DNA of 64,000 nt from Streptomyces cucumeris (GCF_024295805.1 NZ_JANCLX010000003.1:186001-250000); one strand, 5' to 3'; positions 17,005-26,437 are shown, counted from the stretch's first letter. The notes: generated by a model from the letters alone, not told the origin. A program made the numbers and translations.

Positions 17005-18237
17005 GTGCCCGAGCAGCCGAAGCTCATCCTCGACCCCACCGGCTCCGACCACCACGCCGAGCACCGGGCCCTGCGCGCCCGCGGCCCGGCCACCCGGGTG
17101 GACATCCTGGGTGTGACCGCCTGGTCCGTCAGCGACCCCGCCCTCCTCAAGCAGCTCCTCACCGGCTCGCACGTCTCCAAGGACGCCCGCGCCCACTGGC
17201 CCGAGTTCGACACCGCCGTCGCCGACTGGCCCCTCGCCCTCTGGGTCTCGGTGGCGAACATGTTCACCGCCTACGGGAGCGACCACCGCAGGCTCCGCCG
17301 CATGGTCGCACCGGCCTTCAGCGCCCGTCGTATCCAGGCCCTGCGGCCAGCCGTCGAGGCGATCGCCACCGCGCTCGTCGACGACCTCGGCACCCTCCCG
17401 GCCGGGGAGGTCGTCGATCTGCGCGACCGGCTCGCCTACCCGCTGCCGATCGCGGTCATCGGACAGCTCATGGGGGTCCCCGAGGACCAGCGCGACGGGT
17501 TCCGGGCCCTGGTCGACGGGGTGTTCGCCACCACACTGACCGCCGAGCAGGCCGCGGCGAACACGGTCGCCCTCTACGAGGCGCTCGACCAAGTGATCGC
17601 GGCCAAGCGCACGGAGCCCGGCGACGACATGACGTCGTTGCTCATCGCCGCCCACGACGACGAGGGCGACGGCAAGGGCTTCACCCACGACGAACTGCGC
17701 GACACCCTGGCGCTGATGATCAACGCCGGGTACGAGACCACGGGCAATGTGATCGACCAGGCCATCACGACCCTGCTGACCGATCCCGAGCAGCTCGCCC
17801 ACGTCCGTGCGGGCCGCGGTAGCTGGGACGACGTCGTGGAGGAGACCCTTCGGCATGAACCCGCGGTGAAGCACCTGCCCCTGCGCTTCGCCCGCGCGGA
17901 CATCCCGCTGCCCGGAGGACAGACGATCCGCAAGGGCGAGGCGATCCTCGCCTCCTACGCCGCCGCCAACCGCCACCCCGACTGGCACGGCGCGTCGGCC
18001 GATGTCTTCGACCTCACCCGGCCCGCCAAGGACCACATGGCCTTCGGCCACGGTGTGCACTTCTGTCTCGGCGCCCCGCTCGCCCGCTTCGAGGTCGCCA
18101 TCGCCCTGCGACTGCTCTTCGAACGGTTCCCGGAGATGGAACTCGCTGTCCCGCTGGAGGAGTTGACACCACTCCCCTCCCTGATCAGCAACGGCCACCA
18201 GACCCTCCCCGTACGCCTGCGCCCGCTCCCCCGCTGA
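17005..18237 (+). CDS. Cytochrome P450
   Basis: A 410-residue soluble bacterial P450 of the CYP105/107-like class. The I-helix carries AGYETTGN with the oxygen-activating acid/Thr pair at Glu244-Thr245, the K-helix ExxR is in EETLRHEP, and the heme loop FGHGVHFCLGA has Cys354 as the iron ligand. GTG at 17005 follows GAAGGAG with five bases between. No ferredoxin or reductase gene is next to it, so electrons must come from elsewhere. Substrate unknown; it is flanked by a methyltransferase and a nitrilase gene but is not overlapping either. Confidence 0.93.
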   Translation: MPEQPKLILDPTGSDHHAEHRALRARGPATRVDILGVTAWSVSDPALLKQLLTGSHVSKDARAHWPEFDTAVADWPLALWVSVANMFTAYGSDHRRLRRMVAPAFSARRIQALRPAVEAIATALVDDLGTLPAGEVVDLRDRLAYPLPIAVIGQLMGVPEDQRDGFRALVDGVFATTLTAEQAAANTVALYEALDQVIAAKRTEPGDDMTSLLIAAHDDEGDGKGFTHDELRDTLALMINAGYETTGNVIDQAITTLLTDPEQLAHVRAGRGSWDDVVEETLRHEPAVKHLPLRFARADIPLPGGQTIRKGEAILASYAAANRHPDWHGASADVFDLTRPAKDHMAFGHGVHFCLGAPLARFEVAIALRLLFERFPEMELAVPLEELTPLPSLISNGHQTLPVRLRPLPR

Positions 18238-18326
18238 CCCGGACCGGCTGCCGGGCACGGGGATCCGCCCCCTGAGACGCGGCCCGCGGTTAGGGTGCTC
18301 GTACCGGTCGACGAGGGGAGTTCCTG

Positions 18327-19019
18327 GTGCGGCAGCCGCTGAGCATCGCCGTGGCACAGCCGAGGTGTGCGGCCCATGAGGTGGCGGCGAACGCGGTGGC
18401 CCACGCGGATGCCGTGCGGGCGGCGGACGCGCGGGTGGTGGTGTTCCCCGAGATGTCGCTGACGGGGTACGAGCTGGACGCCGCGCCGGTCTCCCCGGAG
18501 GACGAGCGGCTCGCTCCGATCGTCGCCGCGTGTGCCGGGACCGGGGCGCTCGCCCTGGTCGGGGCGCCGGTACCGGGTCCGCATATCGGCATCCTGGCGG
18601 TGACGGGGGACGGTGCGCGGGTGGCCTACCGGAAGGTCCATCTGCACGGCGACGAGGGTGTCCACTTCGTGCCCGGTGAGCATGCCGTGATCGATGTGGA
18701 CGGATGGCGGCTGGGGCTCGCCATCTGCCGCGACACCGGGATCCCCGAACACGCCGCGCGGACGGCGGCGTTGGGGATCGACGGCTATGTGTCCGGTGTC
18801 GTCCACGGCGAGGACGAGGCCGGGGTGCACGGGGAGCGCGCCCGCCGGGTCGCGGCGGACCACGGTGTCTGGGTCGCCGCGGCGGCCTTCGCCGGTCCGA
18901 CCGGCGGTGGCTTCGCCCGTACGTCCGGCCGTTCGGGGGTCTGGTCCGCCGGTGGAGAGCTGATCGCCGAGGCGGGCACGGCTCCGGACGACCACGCGCG
19001 GGCGGTCTTCCGCGGATGA
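18327..19019 (+). CDS. Carbon-nitrogen hydrolase (nitrilase superfamily)
   Basis: A 230-residue C-N hydrolase with the full Glu-Lys-Cys triad: Glu42 in VVFPEMSLTGY, Lys103 in YRKVHLHGDE and Cys134 in LAICRDTG. Such enzymes cleave amides or nitriles through a thioester. The length is near the short end of the family (usually 250-300). GTG at 18327 follows GAGGGGAG. The VHLHGDEG variant after the catalytic Lys differs from the common KxHLF form, so the substrate cannot be assigned. It stands alone. Confidence 0.88.
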   Translation: MRQPLSIAVAQPRCAAHEVAANAVAHADAVRAADARVVVFPEMSLTGYELDAAPVSPEDERLAPIVAACAGTGALALVGAPVPGPHIGILAVTGDGARVAYRKVHLHGDEGVHFVPGEHAVIDVDGWRLGLAICRDTGIPEHAARTAALGIDGYVSGVVHGEDEAGVHGERARRVAADHGVWVAAAAFAGPTGGGFARTSGRSGVWSAGGELIAEAGTAPDDHARAVFRG

Positions 19020-19283
19020 GCCGGGGGCCGCGGGGGCCGGCACCGGCTGTCCGTGACCCCCGGGGCGCGTACCGGCTCCTGCTCCGCCGGACGCGACGAC
19101 GGATCCGCGGAAGACATTCCCTCCCGACACCGCTACGCACGGCGGAATTGCGGAGGAGAGCACTCATTCGGTGAAACCCGGACCGGCGACTCGTCATCTT
19201 CGCGTGCGGACCAACGGTCCCGTACCCACGAGGCCCGTACCCACGAGGCATTGCCGACCACCTTGCCGAGGAGAACTCCGCAG

Positions 19284-20222
19284 ATGACCGCTCACTCCCC
19301 CCGCCGCCGGAACACCGCACTCGCCGCCCTCGTCGGCGCGGGCGCCGCCCTCGCCCTCACCGTCCCCGTGTCAGCCGTCGCCGCCCCGGGCGGCGGTTCC
19401 CCGGCCCCTGCCGCGGAGAAGGCCGCCGCCCCGGTCGTCTCCACCGCGTCGTACACGGTGAAGCAGCGCCGTGACGCCCTCGCCTACTGGACGCCCGCGC
19501 GGATCAAGGCCGTCGGGGAGTCCACCGATCTCGGGCCGACGCCCCCGAACGTCAAGCCCTGGAAGGGCACCGAGATGAAGACCGTCGGACGGCTCTTCTT
19601 CATGAACGGCGACGGCGAGGACTCCTGGTGCACGGCCACCGCCGTCACCAGCGCCAACCGCTCGGTGGTCATGGCCGCGGGCCACTGTGTGCGCCGGGGC
19701 TCCGCACCCGACTTCACCTACACCGAGATGGTCTTCGTCCCCGGGTACCACCAGGGCAAGCAGCCGTACGGCGCCTTCCCGGTCCGCGCCACCCTCACCC
19801 CGCGCACCTGGGCGGAGGAGTCCGACAACGACGTGGCCGCGCTCGTCGTGGACGCCGACCAGCAGGGCCGCAAGCTCACGGACGTCGTCGGCGGCCAGGC
19901 CATCGCCTTCGACCGCCCGGTCGGCGGCACGATCCGCGCCTTCGGCTACCCCGCGTCACGCCCGTCGCTCGGAGAGGACCTCCTGCACTGCACGGGCACG
20001 GCGAAGAAGGCCCCGCAGGCCGGTGAGCAGGTCATCCCCTGCGGTATGACGGGCGGTTCGAGCGGCGGTCCTTGGCTGGCGGACTTCGACACCACCACGG
20101 GCAAGGGCGTTCTGGTCTCGGTCAACAGCCATGGTGAGGGGCTGCAGGACACCGAGAAGATGTTCGGCGCGGTGCTGGGCGGCACCGCCAAGAAGGTGTA
20201 CGACCAGGCGCAGCGCGGCTGA
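19284..20222 (+). CDS. Secreted trypsin-like serine protease
   Basis: A 312-residue exported protein. The N-terminus is a Sec signal (RRR followed by a long Ala/Leu core ending VSAVAA). The S1 catalytic triad is visible: His134 in MAAGHCV, Asp183 in SDNDVAALVV and Ser260 in TGGSSGGPWL. Ser replaces the usual Asp before the catalytic Ser. Cysteines near the His (CTATAV, GHC) and in LLHC/VIPCG suggest disulfides. ATG at 19284 follows GAGGAGAA. The family is V8/trypsin-like extracellular proteases common in Streptomyces. It has a 264-base upstream region of its own and appears monocistronic. Confidence 0.9.
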   Translation: MTAHSPRRRNTALAALVGAGAALALTVPVSAVAAPGGGSPAPAAEKAAAPVVSTASYTVKQRRDALAYWTPARIKAVGESTDLGPTPPNVKPWKGTEMKTVGRLFFMNGDGEDSWCTATAVTSANRSVVMAAGHCVRRGSAPDFTYTEMVFVPGYHQGKQPYGAFPVRATLTPRTWAEESDNDVAALVVDADQQGRKLTDVVGGQAIAFDRPVGGTIRAFGYPASRPSLGEDLLHCTGTAKKAPQAGEQVIPCGMTGGSSGGPWLADFDTTTGKGVLVSVNSHGEGLQDTEKMFGAVLGGTAKKVYDQAQRG

Positions 20223-20504
20223 TCACACGCTGCCGTTCCGCCCCGCGGCCGCCGCCCGATGACGGCTGCGGGTGCGGACAGCCATGGCGTCATATCCCGA
20301 ATTTCACCAGTATCCATGCCTGAGTAAGAACTACTCTCTGGTGCCCATTCCTGCCGGGGATACCGTGAGCGCGCGCTGAACTCGCCGCATTTATCGGCAC
20401 ATTGAGGAAACGTCATTCGTCGGCGTCATTCCCTCGGACATGTTCTCGCGCACGGGCTCCATTCCAGATAGTTGGCATTTCCCTCACCTACGGGAGCAGG
20501 CTCA

Positions 20505-21602
20505 ATGGACAGAAGGAACTTTCTGCGAGGTACCGCTGGAGCGGCCGGTGTGCTGGCCCTCGGCGGGGCCGCCGCGGTCGGCGGCGCCCAGCCGGCGGCG
20601 GCCGCGAGCGACGGCCGCCTTTCCCAGTGGTACCGCTCCCGGGAGGACTACCTGGAGAGCGAGGACCGTTTCGCCTGGACCGATGAGTGCCAGGGGCTTT
20701 CCCGGGCGAGGTACGGCGCCGAGGACTGGTGGTGGGTCGTCTGCTGCTCGACGGAGGAACTGCCGGAGTGGCGGGGCATCCACAAGCTCAACTTCCGCTG
20801 GGAGCGCGTGGACTTCCTCGCCTATGACGAGAACTGGTGGCCCGAGGGGGACAACAAGGACCACGTCGGCGCCATCCACGCGAACAATCACATCGTCTCG
20901 GGCAATTACACGGGACGGCTGTACGTTCCGGTCGAGCACGGAACACCGCGCGTCTGGATCACGAAGCCGTTCGGCGCCGCGGACAAGACCCCGGGGCAGA
21001 TGTACTACCTGGGCATCGCGGGCTCCGGCCGCTACCAGACGAGCGCCCCGTGGTGCTCCACCGACCTGGACGACCCCCGTCACGTCGTACCGTCGGGCTC
21101 GATGCTGGTTCCCCACGGCGGATACCTGTACAGCTCCAACGATGACACCGACATCGTGTACGGGTACAAGTACAACTCCGCGTACCCCGGTGGCGCGCCG
21201 CCGAAGTTCGGGCAGCTTCAGACGATGCGCGCGTCCAGGATGCCGCACGGACTGGTCAATATCGCGGGTGGATTCGTCAAGGGCGGACGGCTCTATGTCT
21301 CCCGCGAAGGAGACCCCGGCCAGATCATCTGCTTCAAGTTCGGTCGCGAGAATCCCGGTACGAGCATCCACGACCTCGATCCCATGGTGATCGAGGGCAC
21401 GTACACCCTCACCGAGACCGACGACGTGGTCGATGGCGCGACGGAGATCGAGGGGCTGTGCTACGCCCCGGTCGAATGGAACGACGGCGAAGGACACCGT
21501 TCCAAGGTCAGCGTGGTGGTGCTCGACCAGAACGGCTTCACCGGACGGCAGGACAACGCCTGGGTCAAGCACTACGACATGCCGGCCCACCAGGCACCCT
21601 GA
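20505..21602 (+). CDS. Tat-exported secreted protein of unknown function
   Basis: A 365-residue protein whose N-terminus MDRRNFLRGTAGAAG is a twin-arginine signal (RRNFLR) with an alanine-rich core and probable cleavage after AAAA near residue 34. The mature part is rich in Trp, Tyr and Asp (DWWWVVCCS, YDENWWPEGD) with regularly spaced beta-strand-like blocks, suggesting a beta-propeller or lectin-like extracellular protein. I cannot name a family. ATG at 20505 is chosen for the signal peptide and the GGGAGCAGG upstream. Tat export implies folding, perhaps with a cofactor, before secretion. Confidence 0.82.
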   Translation: MDRRNFLRGTAGAAGVLALGGAAAVGGAQPAAAASDGRLSQWYRSREDYLESEDRFAWTDECQGLSRARYGAEDWWWVVCCSTEELPEWRGIHKLNFRWERVDFLAYDENWWPEGDNKDHVGAIHANNHIVSGNYTGRLYVPVEHGTPRVWITKPFGAADKTPGQMYYLGIAGSGRYQTSAPWCSTDLDDPRHVVPSGSMLVPHGGYLYSSNDDTDIVYGYKYNSAYPGGAPPKFGQLQTMRASRMPHGLVNIAGGFVKGGRLYVSREGDPGQIICFKFGRENPGTSIHDLDPMVIEGTYTLTETDDVVDGATEIEGLCYAPVEWNDGEGHRSKVSVVVLDQNGFTGRQDNAWVKHYDMPAHQAP

Positions 21603-21613
21603 TCCGGAACAGT

Positions 21614-21638
21614 GGCGCCCGGCACCGAGCCGGGCGCC
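21614..21638. terminator. Probable terminator after the Tat-exported protein gene
   Basis: GGCGCCCGG and CCGGGCGCC form a perfect 9-bp stem with a 7-base loop, 11 bases past the stop and just before the homopolymer tract. Confidence 0.6.
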
Positions 21639-21651
21639 CGTCCCGGCCACC

Positions 21652-21770
21652 GCGGCGGGGGGGGGGGGCGCCCCCCCCCCCGGGGGGGGGGCCGGCCCGG
21701 GGGGGGGGGGGGGGCCCCCCGGGGCCCCCCCCCCCCCCCCCCCGCCGGCCCCCCCCCCCCCCCCCCCGCG
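21652..21770. other. G/C homopolymer tract between convergent genes
   Basis: About 120 bases made only of long alternating G runs and C runs, several over ten bases. No gene or ordinary terminator fits it, and the boundaries are abrupt. It lies between the convergent Tat-protein and GroEL-like genes, where a strong hairpin is expected, so a sequencing or consensus failure over a hairpin is the simplest explanation. Confidence 0.65.
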
Positions 21771-21786
21771 CCGTCGTGCCCACCGG

Positions 21787-23409
21787 CTACCCTGGTTGGC
21801 TGTCCACGACCACGACCTCGGTGGTGAGCAGCAGGGACACGACGGACGCGGCATGGGTGAGCGCGGCGCGCACGGCCTGAGCGGGATCGATGACACCGGC
21901 TTCCAGCAGGTTCGCACGGCGCCCCGCGAGCACGTCGAAACCCATCCCCGTCGTGAGCCCGGCCACTTCGGAGGCCACCACGGCCCCGTCGTGGCCCGCG
22001 TTCTCCGCGATCCACCGCAGCGGTTCGGCGAGGGCGCGCCGGACGACCCCGATACCCACGGACAGGTCGTCCGGTGTGCCCGGGGTGCCGTCGAGCACCG
22101 TGGCCGCCTGGGCGAGGCATGCGCCGCCACCGGGCACGACTCCCCCGTCGAAGGCGGCACGGGTGGCCCACACCGCGTTCTCGACCCTCGCCAGGCGCTC
22201 GTCGAGCTCCGCCCGGGTGGCGGCACCGACCTTGATGACACAGGACCCACCGGCCAGATTGGCCGCCCGCGCGAGCAACTTCTCCTGGTCGACGCGCTCA
22301 TGGGGCAGGGTCCGGCGCGCCGCCTCGGCCTTGATGTGGTCGCTGCGGAGCGCGATCTCCGGTGCCGGGCCATCGCCACCGACGATCGTGGTGCCCCGGC
22401 GGGTGACCCTCACCTGGTGGGCACCGCCCAGCACGCTCAGGCCGGCCCTCTCGAGGGTGGGTCCGGCTTCATCGGCCACCACGGTGGCACCGGTCACCGT
22501 GGCGATGTCCTCGAGGAGCGCATCGCGGTGTGCACCCGTGCCCGGAGCCTTCACGGCCACCGTCGTGACGACGCCCTGCTCGTTGTTGGCGAGCAGCGCC
22601 GACAGGGCGGTGCCCCGGACATCCTCGGCGATGATCAACAGCGGTCGTCCGGAGCCCTTCTCGAGCACCCTCTCCAGCAAGGGCCGCAGCGCGTCGAGGG
22701 ACGTGATCGCGCCCCGGTGGACCAGCACGAGGGGGCGGTGCAGAACGGATCGCCCACTGACCCGGTCGGTGGCCATCTCCGGCGACAGATATCCCCCGGC
22801 CAGCTTCACGCCTTCGTCGAACTCCAGGTGAAGACCTAGAGCATGGCCCTTCTCCACCGTGACGATGCCGCCCTTCGCCATCGTCTCGACCATCAGGTCG
22901 CCGACTTCGCGGTCCTTCGCCGCCAGCGCGGCCACGGCGGCCATCTCCCCCGGGCCGTCGAGGCCGCGGGTGACGGACGCGAGGTACTCGGAAACGGTCC
23001 GTACGGCCGCCTCGATGCCCTTCCGCATCGCCACCGGGTCGGCACCGGCCGCGACATTGCGCAGGCCCTCGCGGAGCATCGCCTGCGCGAGCACGATGGT
23101 CGTGGTCGCTCCCTTGCCCGCCGCCCGCTTGGTCCGTTCGGCGGCCTCGGTGACGAGCCGGACACCGAGGTTCTCGACGGGGTCGGCCGGCGCGGTCTGC
23201 CGGGCGATGAGGAGGCCGTCATTGGTGACGGTCAGCCCGCCGCCCTGCACCTTCTTGAACGCACCGCCGTCCGGCCCGACCTCGACGTTTCCGATGACCA
23301 CATTGCGGCCCAGGGGTCCGATCGTCACCTTGGCGACGTCCGCGACGGAGTTCACTCCCCGCTGGAGCGAACGGCGCGCGGCTTCATCAAACAGCAGGGT
23401 CCTGGACAC
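21787..23409 (-). CDS. Divergent GroEL/Cpn60 paralogue lacking both catalytic aspartates
   Basis: About 540 residues from the GTG at 23409, giving VSRTLLFDEAARR, which aligns with the usual MAKxLxFDExARR start; the frame is open to 23493 and no convincing ribosome site was found. Equatorial, intermediate and apical regions are all present (TIGPLGRNVV, LLIIAEDVRGTALSALL, VIKVGAATRAEL, GGVVPGGGACL). However, the ATP-site AGDGTTT is AGKGATT (Lys99 for Asp87 of E. coli GroEL), and the Asp398 position in RVEDALHATR is Asn411 (RVENAVWATR). There is an insertion after NVVIGN and no GGM tail. No groES is adjacent. It is probably not a cycling ATPase. Confidence 0.88.
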   Translation of the reverse strand: MSRTLLFDEAARRSLQRGVNSVADVAKVTIGPLGRNVVIGNVEVGPDGGAFKKVQGGGLTVTNDGLLIARQTAPADPVENLGVRLVTEAAERTKRAAGKGATTTIVLAQAMLREGLRNVAAGADPVAMRKGIEAAVRTVSEYLASVTRGLDGPGEMAAVAALAAKDREVGDLMVETMAKGGIVTVEKGHALGLHLEFDEGVKLAGGYLSPEMATDRVSGRSVLHRPLVLVHRGAITSLDALRPLLERVLEKGSGRPLLIIAEDVRGTALSALLANNEQGVVTTVAVKAPGTGAHRDALLEDIATVTGATVVADEAGPTLERAGLSVLGGAHQVRVTRRGTTIVGGDGPAPEIALRSDHIKAEAARRTLPHERVDQEKLLARAANLAGGSCVIKVGAATRAELDERLARVENAVWATRAAFDGGVVPGGGACLAQAATVLDGTPGTPDDLSVGIGVVRRALAEPLRWIAENAGHDGAVVASEVAGLTTGMGFDVLAGRRANLLEAGVIDPAQAVRAALTHAASVVSLLLTTEVVVVDSQPG

Positions 23410-23543
23410 CAGTCGACGCACACTTTCTCGTGTGGGGACCGCCTCCCCCGGTGGCGAGCTGGGATCAGCGAGGCGGTGAGGGCACGGCGGCACGGGAGTT
23501 GTGCCTGCCGTTGTGATCCTGCCAGGTCAGCGCGGGCAGAAGG

Positions 23544-23560
23544 TGAGTAGTCGATACTCA
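23544..23560. promoter_or_regulatory. Inverted repeat between groEL-like and prpE-like genes
   Basis: TGAGTA-N5-TACTCA is a perfect 6-bp inverted repeat in the divergent intergenic region. It is not a CIRCE element (TTAGCACTC-N9-GAGTGCTAA), which I looked for and did not find. Confidence 0.3.
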
Positions 23561-23670
23561 TCGCGCGCGCGTACCAGACGACACCCATCACACCGACGGG
23601 GCTGGTAGCCGTCCGGACGATGGGCCAGACTGCTCACAGTTTCCAGGCCGAACGATGTGAAAGGTCCCTG

Positions 23671-25551
23671 ATGGGCGCGTATGAGGAGACTTACCACCGA
23701 AGCCTCGAGGATGTCGAAGGGTTCTGGCTGGACGCGGCGGGGGCGATCGACTGGACCCGGTCACCGACCCGGGCCCTGGACGACTCCCGTGCCCCGCTCT
23801 GGCGGTGGTTCCCCGACGGTGAGCTCAACACCTCGTACAACGCGCTGGACCGGCACGTCGAGAGCGGCCGGGGCGAGCAGACCGCGCTGATCCACGACTC
23901 CCCGGTGACCGGTACCGTCCGGCGGTTCAGCTACGCCGAGCTCCGTGACGAGGTCGCGGTCTTCGCCGGGGCCCTGCGCTCGCTGGGTGTCACCAAGGGC
24001 GACCGGGTCATCGTCTACATGCCGATGGTACCCGAGGCGGTCGTGGCCATGCTGGCCTGCGCCAGGATCGGCGCGGTGCACTCGGTGGTCTTCGGCGGTT
24101 TCGCGCCCAAGGAGTTGGCCGCCCGTGTCGAGGACGCCGCACCGAAGGTGATCGTCGCCGCGTCCTGCGGGATCGAGCCGACACGGGTCGTGGAGTACCA
24201 GCCCATCCTCGATGCGGCGCTCGGCCTGACTGCGCACCAGCCCGACCACGTCGTCGTCCTCCAGCGCGACAGGGCGCGGGCCGAGCTCGGCGGACGCTAT
24301 CTGGACTGGACGGAGCTCGTCGCCGGGGCCCGGCCCGCCGATCCGGTTCCGGTGGCGGCGACCGACCCGCTGTACGTGCTGTACACCTCGGGTACCACCG
24401 GCAGGCCCAAGGGTGTCGTCCGCGACAACGGCGGCCACGCGGTCGCGCTGGCGTGGTCGATGTCCGCCGTCTACGACATCGGACCGGGCGATGTGTGGTG
24501 GACTGCGTCCGATGTCGGCTGGGTGGTCGGCCACTCCTACATCGTGTACGCGCCGCTGCTGATCGGTGCCACCACCGTGCTGTACGAGGGCAAGCCGGTC
24601 GGCACCCCGGACGCCGGGGCTTTCTGGCGGGTGATCGGCGACCACGGTGTGAAGGCGCTGTTCACCGCTCCCACGGCGCTGCGCGCGATCAAGAGGGTCG
24701 ACGCGGAGGCCACCGAGCTGGAGAAGTACGACCTGTCGTCGTTCCGCACGCTCTTCCTGGCCGGGGAGCGGCTGGACCCCGAGACCTACCACTGGGCCCA
24801 TCGGAGCCTCGGCACACCGGTGATCGACCACTGGTGGCAGACCGAGACCGGCTGGCCGATCGCCGCCAACCCGCACGGGCTGGAGCCGATGCCGGTCAAG
24901 CCCGGATCGGCCACGGTTCCGGTGCCCGGCTGGGATGTGCGCATCCTCGACCAGGACGGCACCGAACTGCCCGCGGGCCGGGAAGGCGTGATCGCCATCC
25001 GGCTCCCGCTGCCCCCCGGCGCGCTTCCCACCCTCTGGGGTGACGACCGGCGCTTCGTCGAGGCGTATCTGTCCCGGTACGACGGCTACTACCTGACCGG
25101 TGACTCCGGGTACCGCGACGCGGACGGCTATCTGTTCGTCATGGGCCGCACGGACGACGTGATCAACGTCGCCGGGCACCGGCTGTCGACCGGTGCGATG
25201 GAAGCGGTGCTCGCGGCGCATCCCGCCGTGGCCGAATGCGCGGTCATCGGGGTGCACGACGAGCTCAAGGGCCAGCTCCCCCGGGGCTTCGTGGTCCTCA
25301 AGGCGGGCGTCGAGATCAAGCCTGAGGACCTCCACCAGGAACTGGTCGCGGCGGTGCGCCGGGAGATCGGTCCGGTCGCCGCGTTCCGGGCCGTCTCGGT
25401 GGTGGACGCGCTGCCCAAGACCCGGTCGGGGAAGATCCTCCGCAAGACGATGCGCGGGATCGCCGACGGACGCGACGAGCCGGTGCCGTCGACGATCGAG
25501 GACCCGGCGGTGCTGGACGCGCTGCGGCCCGTCCTGCGCCCCGAGCGCTGA
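23671..25551 (+). CDS. prpE: Acyl-CoA synthetase, propionyl-CoA synthetase (PrpE)-like
   Basis: A 626-residue acetyl/propionyl-CoA synthetase. It opens with YEETYHRSLEDVEGFWLDAA, as in PrpE, and has the AMP-binding loop YTSGTTGRPKG followed by VVRDNGGHAVAL, a PrpE hallmark. WWTASDVGWVVGHSY and WWQTETGWPI line the acyl pocket, and the C-terminal catalytic Lys is in KTRSGKILRK. That Lys is a known acetylation target in the family. ATG at 23671 follows GAAAGG; an upstream ATG at 23620 would add 17 unconserved residues. It diverges from the GroEL-like gene. Acetate or other short acids are possible substrates. Confidence 0.9.
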   Translation: MGAYEETYHRSLEDVEGFWLDAAGAIDWTRSPTRALDDSRAPLWRWFPDGELNTSYNALDRHVESGRGEQTALIHDSPVTGTVRRFSYAELRDEVAVFAGALRSLGVTKGDRVIVYMPMVPEAVVAMLACARIGAVHSVVFGGFAPKELAARVEDAAPKVIVAASCGIEPTRVVEYQPILDAALGLTAHQPDHVVVLQRDRARAELGGRYLDWTELVAGARPADPVPVAATDPLYVLYTSGTTGRPKGVVRDNGGHAVALAWSMSAVYDIGPGDVWWTASDVGWVVGHSYIVYAPLLIGATTVLYEGKPVGTPDAGAFWRVIGDHGVKALFTAPTALRAIKRVDAEATELEKYDLSSFRTLFLAGERLDPETYHWAHRSLGTPVIDHWWQTETGWPIAANPHGLEPMPVKPGSATVPVPGWDVRILDQDGTELPAGREGVIAIRLPLPPGALPTLWGDDRRFVEAYLSRYDGYYLTGDSGYRDADGYLFVMGRTDDVINVAGHRLSTGAMEAVLAAHPAVAECAVIGVHDELKGQLPRGFVVLKAGVEIKPEDLHQELVAAVRREIGPVAAFRAVSVVDALPKTRSGKILRKTMRGIADGRDEPVPSTIEDPAVLDALRPVLRPER

Positions 25552-25582
25552 GTCCCGAGCGCTGAGTCCCGGCGAACGCACA

Positions 25583-25627
25583 CCGGCGCGGGAGGGCACC
25601 GTGCGGACCGGTTCCCTCCCGCGCCGG
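25583..25627 (+). terminator. Terminator after the prpE-like gene
   Basis: Perfect 14-bp stem (CCGGCGCGGGAGGG and its complement) with a 17-base loop, about 30 bases after the stop. A short direct repeat (GAGCGCTGAGTCCC, twice) lies just before it. Confidence 0.7.
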
Positions 25628-25672
25628 GGACCGGCTGTCGGGGCCGTCCGGGAGCCCTGAGACACTGCCGCC

Positions 25673-26437
25673 GTGACGCTCACCCCTCGTGCGCCGGAAG
25701 TCATCACCCCGGACCCGCCCGGCGAGACCCCCCGCCCCTTCCTCACCCAGTCCTGGCTCGATCTCGCGTTCCTCCACTGGGCCGCCGATCCGGACGAGGT
25801 GGCGGCGCTCCTCCCGGCCGGGACGGTTCCCGACACCCTGGACGGGGTCACCTACGTCGGGCTCGTCGCCTTCCGGATGCACCGGGTGGGCTGGTTCCGG
25901 CTCCCCGGCATCCCCTACCTGGGCAGCTTCCCCGAGACCAACGTCCGGCTGTACTCGGTCGACCGACACGGCCGCCGCGGTGTGGTCTTCCGCTCGCTCG
26001 ACGCCTCCCGGCTGATCCCGGTGGCGGTGGCCCGCGCGGCCTTCCGGCTGCCCTACCTGTGGTCCCGGATGGCCGTCGAACGCGACGGCGACACTCTCAC
26101 CTACACCAGCGCGCGGCGCTGGCCGGGCCCCCGCGGTGCGGGCAGCCGGATCGCGATACGCGTGGGTGAGCGCGTGGCCGAACCGAGCGAACTGGAGCAC
26201 TTCCTGACGGCGCGCTGGGGCATGCACAACGCCTTCTTCGCGCGTTCGGTGTTCCTGCCGAACACCCACCCGCGCTGGCCCCTGCACCGTGCCGAACTGC
26301 TCCAGTGCGACGAGGACTTGATACGGGCGGCGGGCCTGTCCGCGCCCACCGGGCCACCGGTGAGCGTGCTGTACTCCCCGGGAGTGCCCGTGCGCTTCGG
26401 CCGTCCCGCACGGCCCGGCGGGATCCCCACCCCCTGA
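25673..26437 (+). CDS. DUF2071 (YqjF-like) family protein
   Basis: A 254-residue protein matching the DUF2071 pattern: LTQSWLDLAFLHWAADPDEVAALLP near the start, YVGLVAFRMHRV, FPETNVRLYSVDRHGRRGVVF in the centre, and FLTARWGMHNAF with HRAELLQ near the end. The fold is acetoacetate-decarboxylase-like, but no catalytic Lys is evident and no function is established. GTG at 25673 is adopted because the conserved region follows soon; a short upstream space after the terminator leaves room for a promoter only. Confidence 0.85.
   Translation: MTLTPRAPEVITPDPPGETPRPFLTQSWLDLAFLHWAADPDEVAALLPAGTVPDTLDGVTYVGLVAFRMHRVGWFRLPGIPYLGSFPETNVRLYSVDRHGRRGVVFRSLDASRLIPVAVARAAFRLPYLWSRMAVERDGDTLTYTSARRWPGPRGAGSRIAIRVGERVAEPSELEHFLTARWGMHNAFFARSVFLPNTHPRWPLHRAELLQCDEDLIRAAGLSAPTGPPVSVLYSPGVPVRFGRPARPGGIPTP

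Noticed and set aside
21652..21770. G-quadruplex or regulatory repeat
   Set aside because: The run pattern would allow it, but alternating pure G and C runs with sharp edges look like unreliable sequence, so no function is claimed.
23410..23670. CIRCE/HrcA heat-shock operator at the GroEL-like gene
   Set aside because: No TTAGCACTC-N9-GAGTGCTAA or near match is seen. The only repeat is a short TGAGTA-N5-TACTCA.
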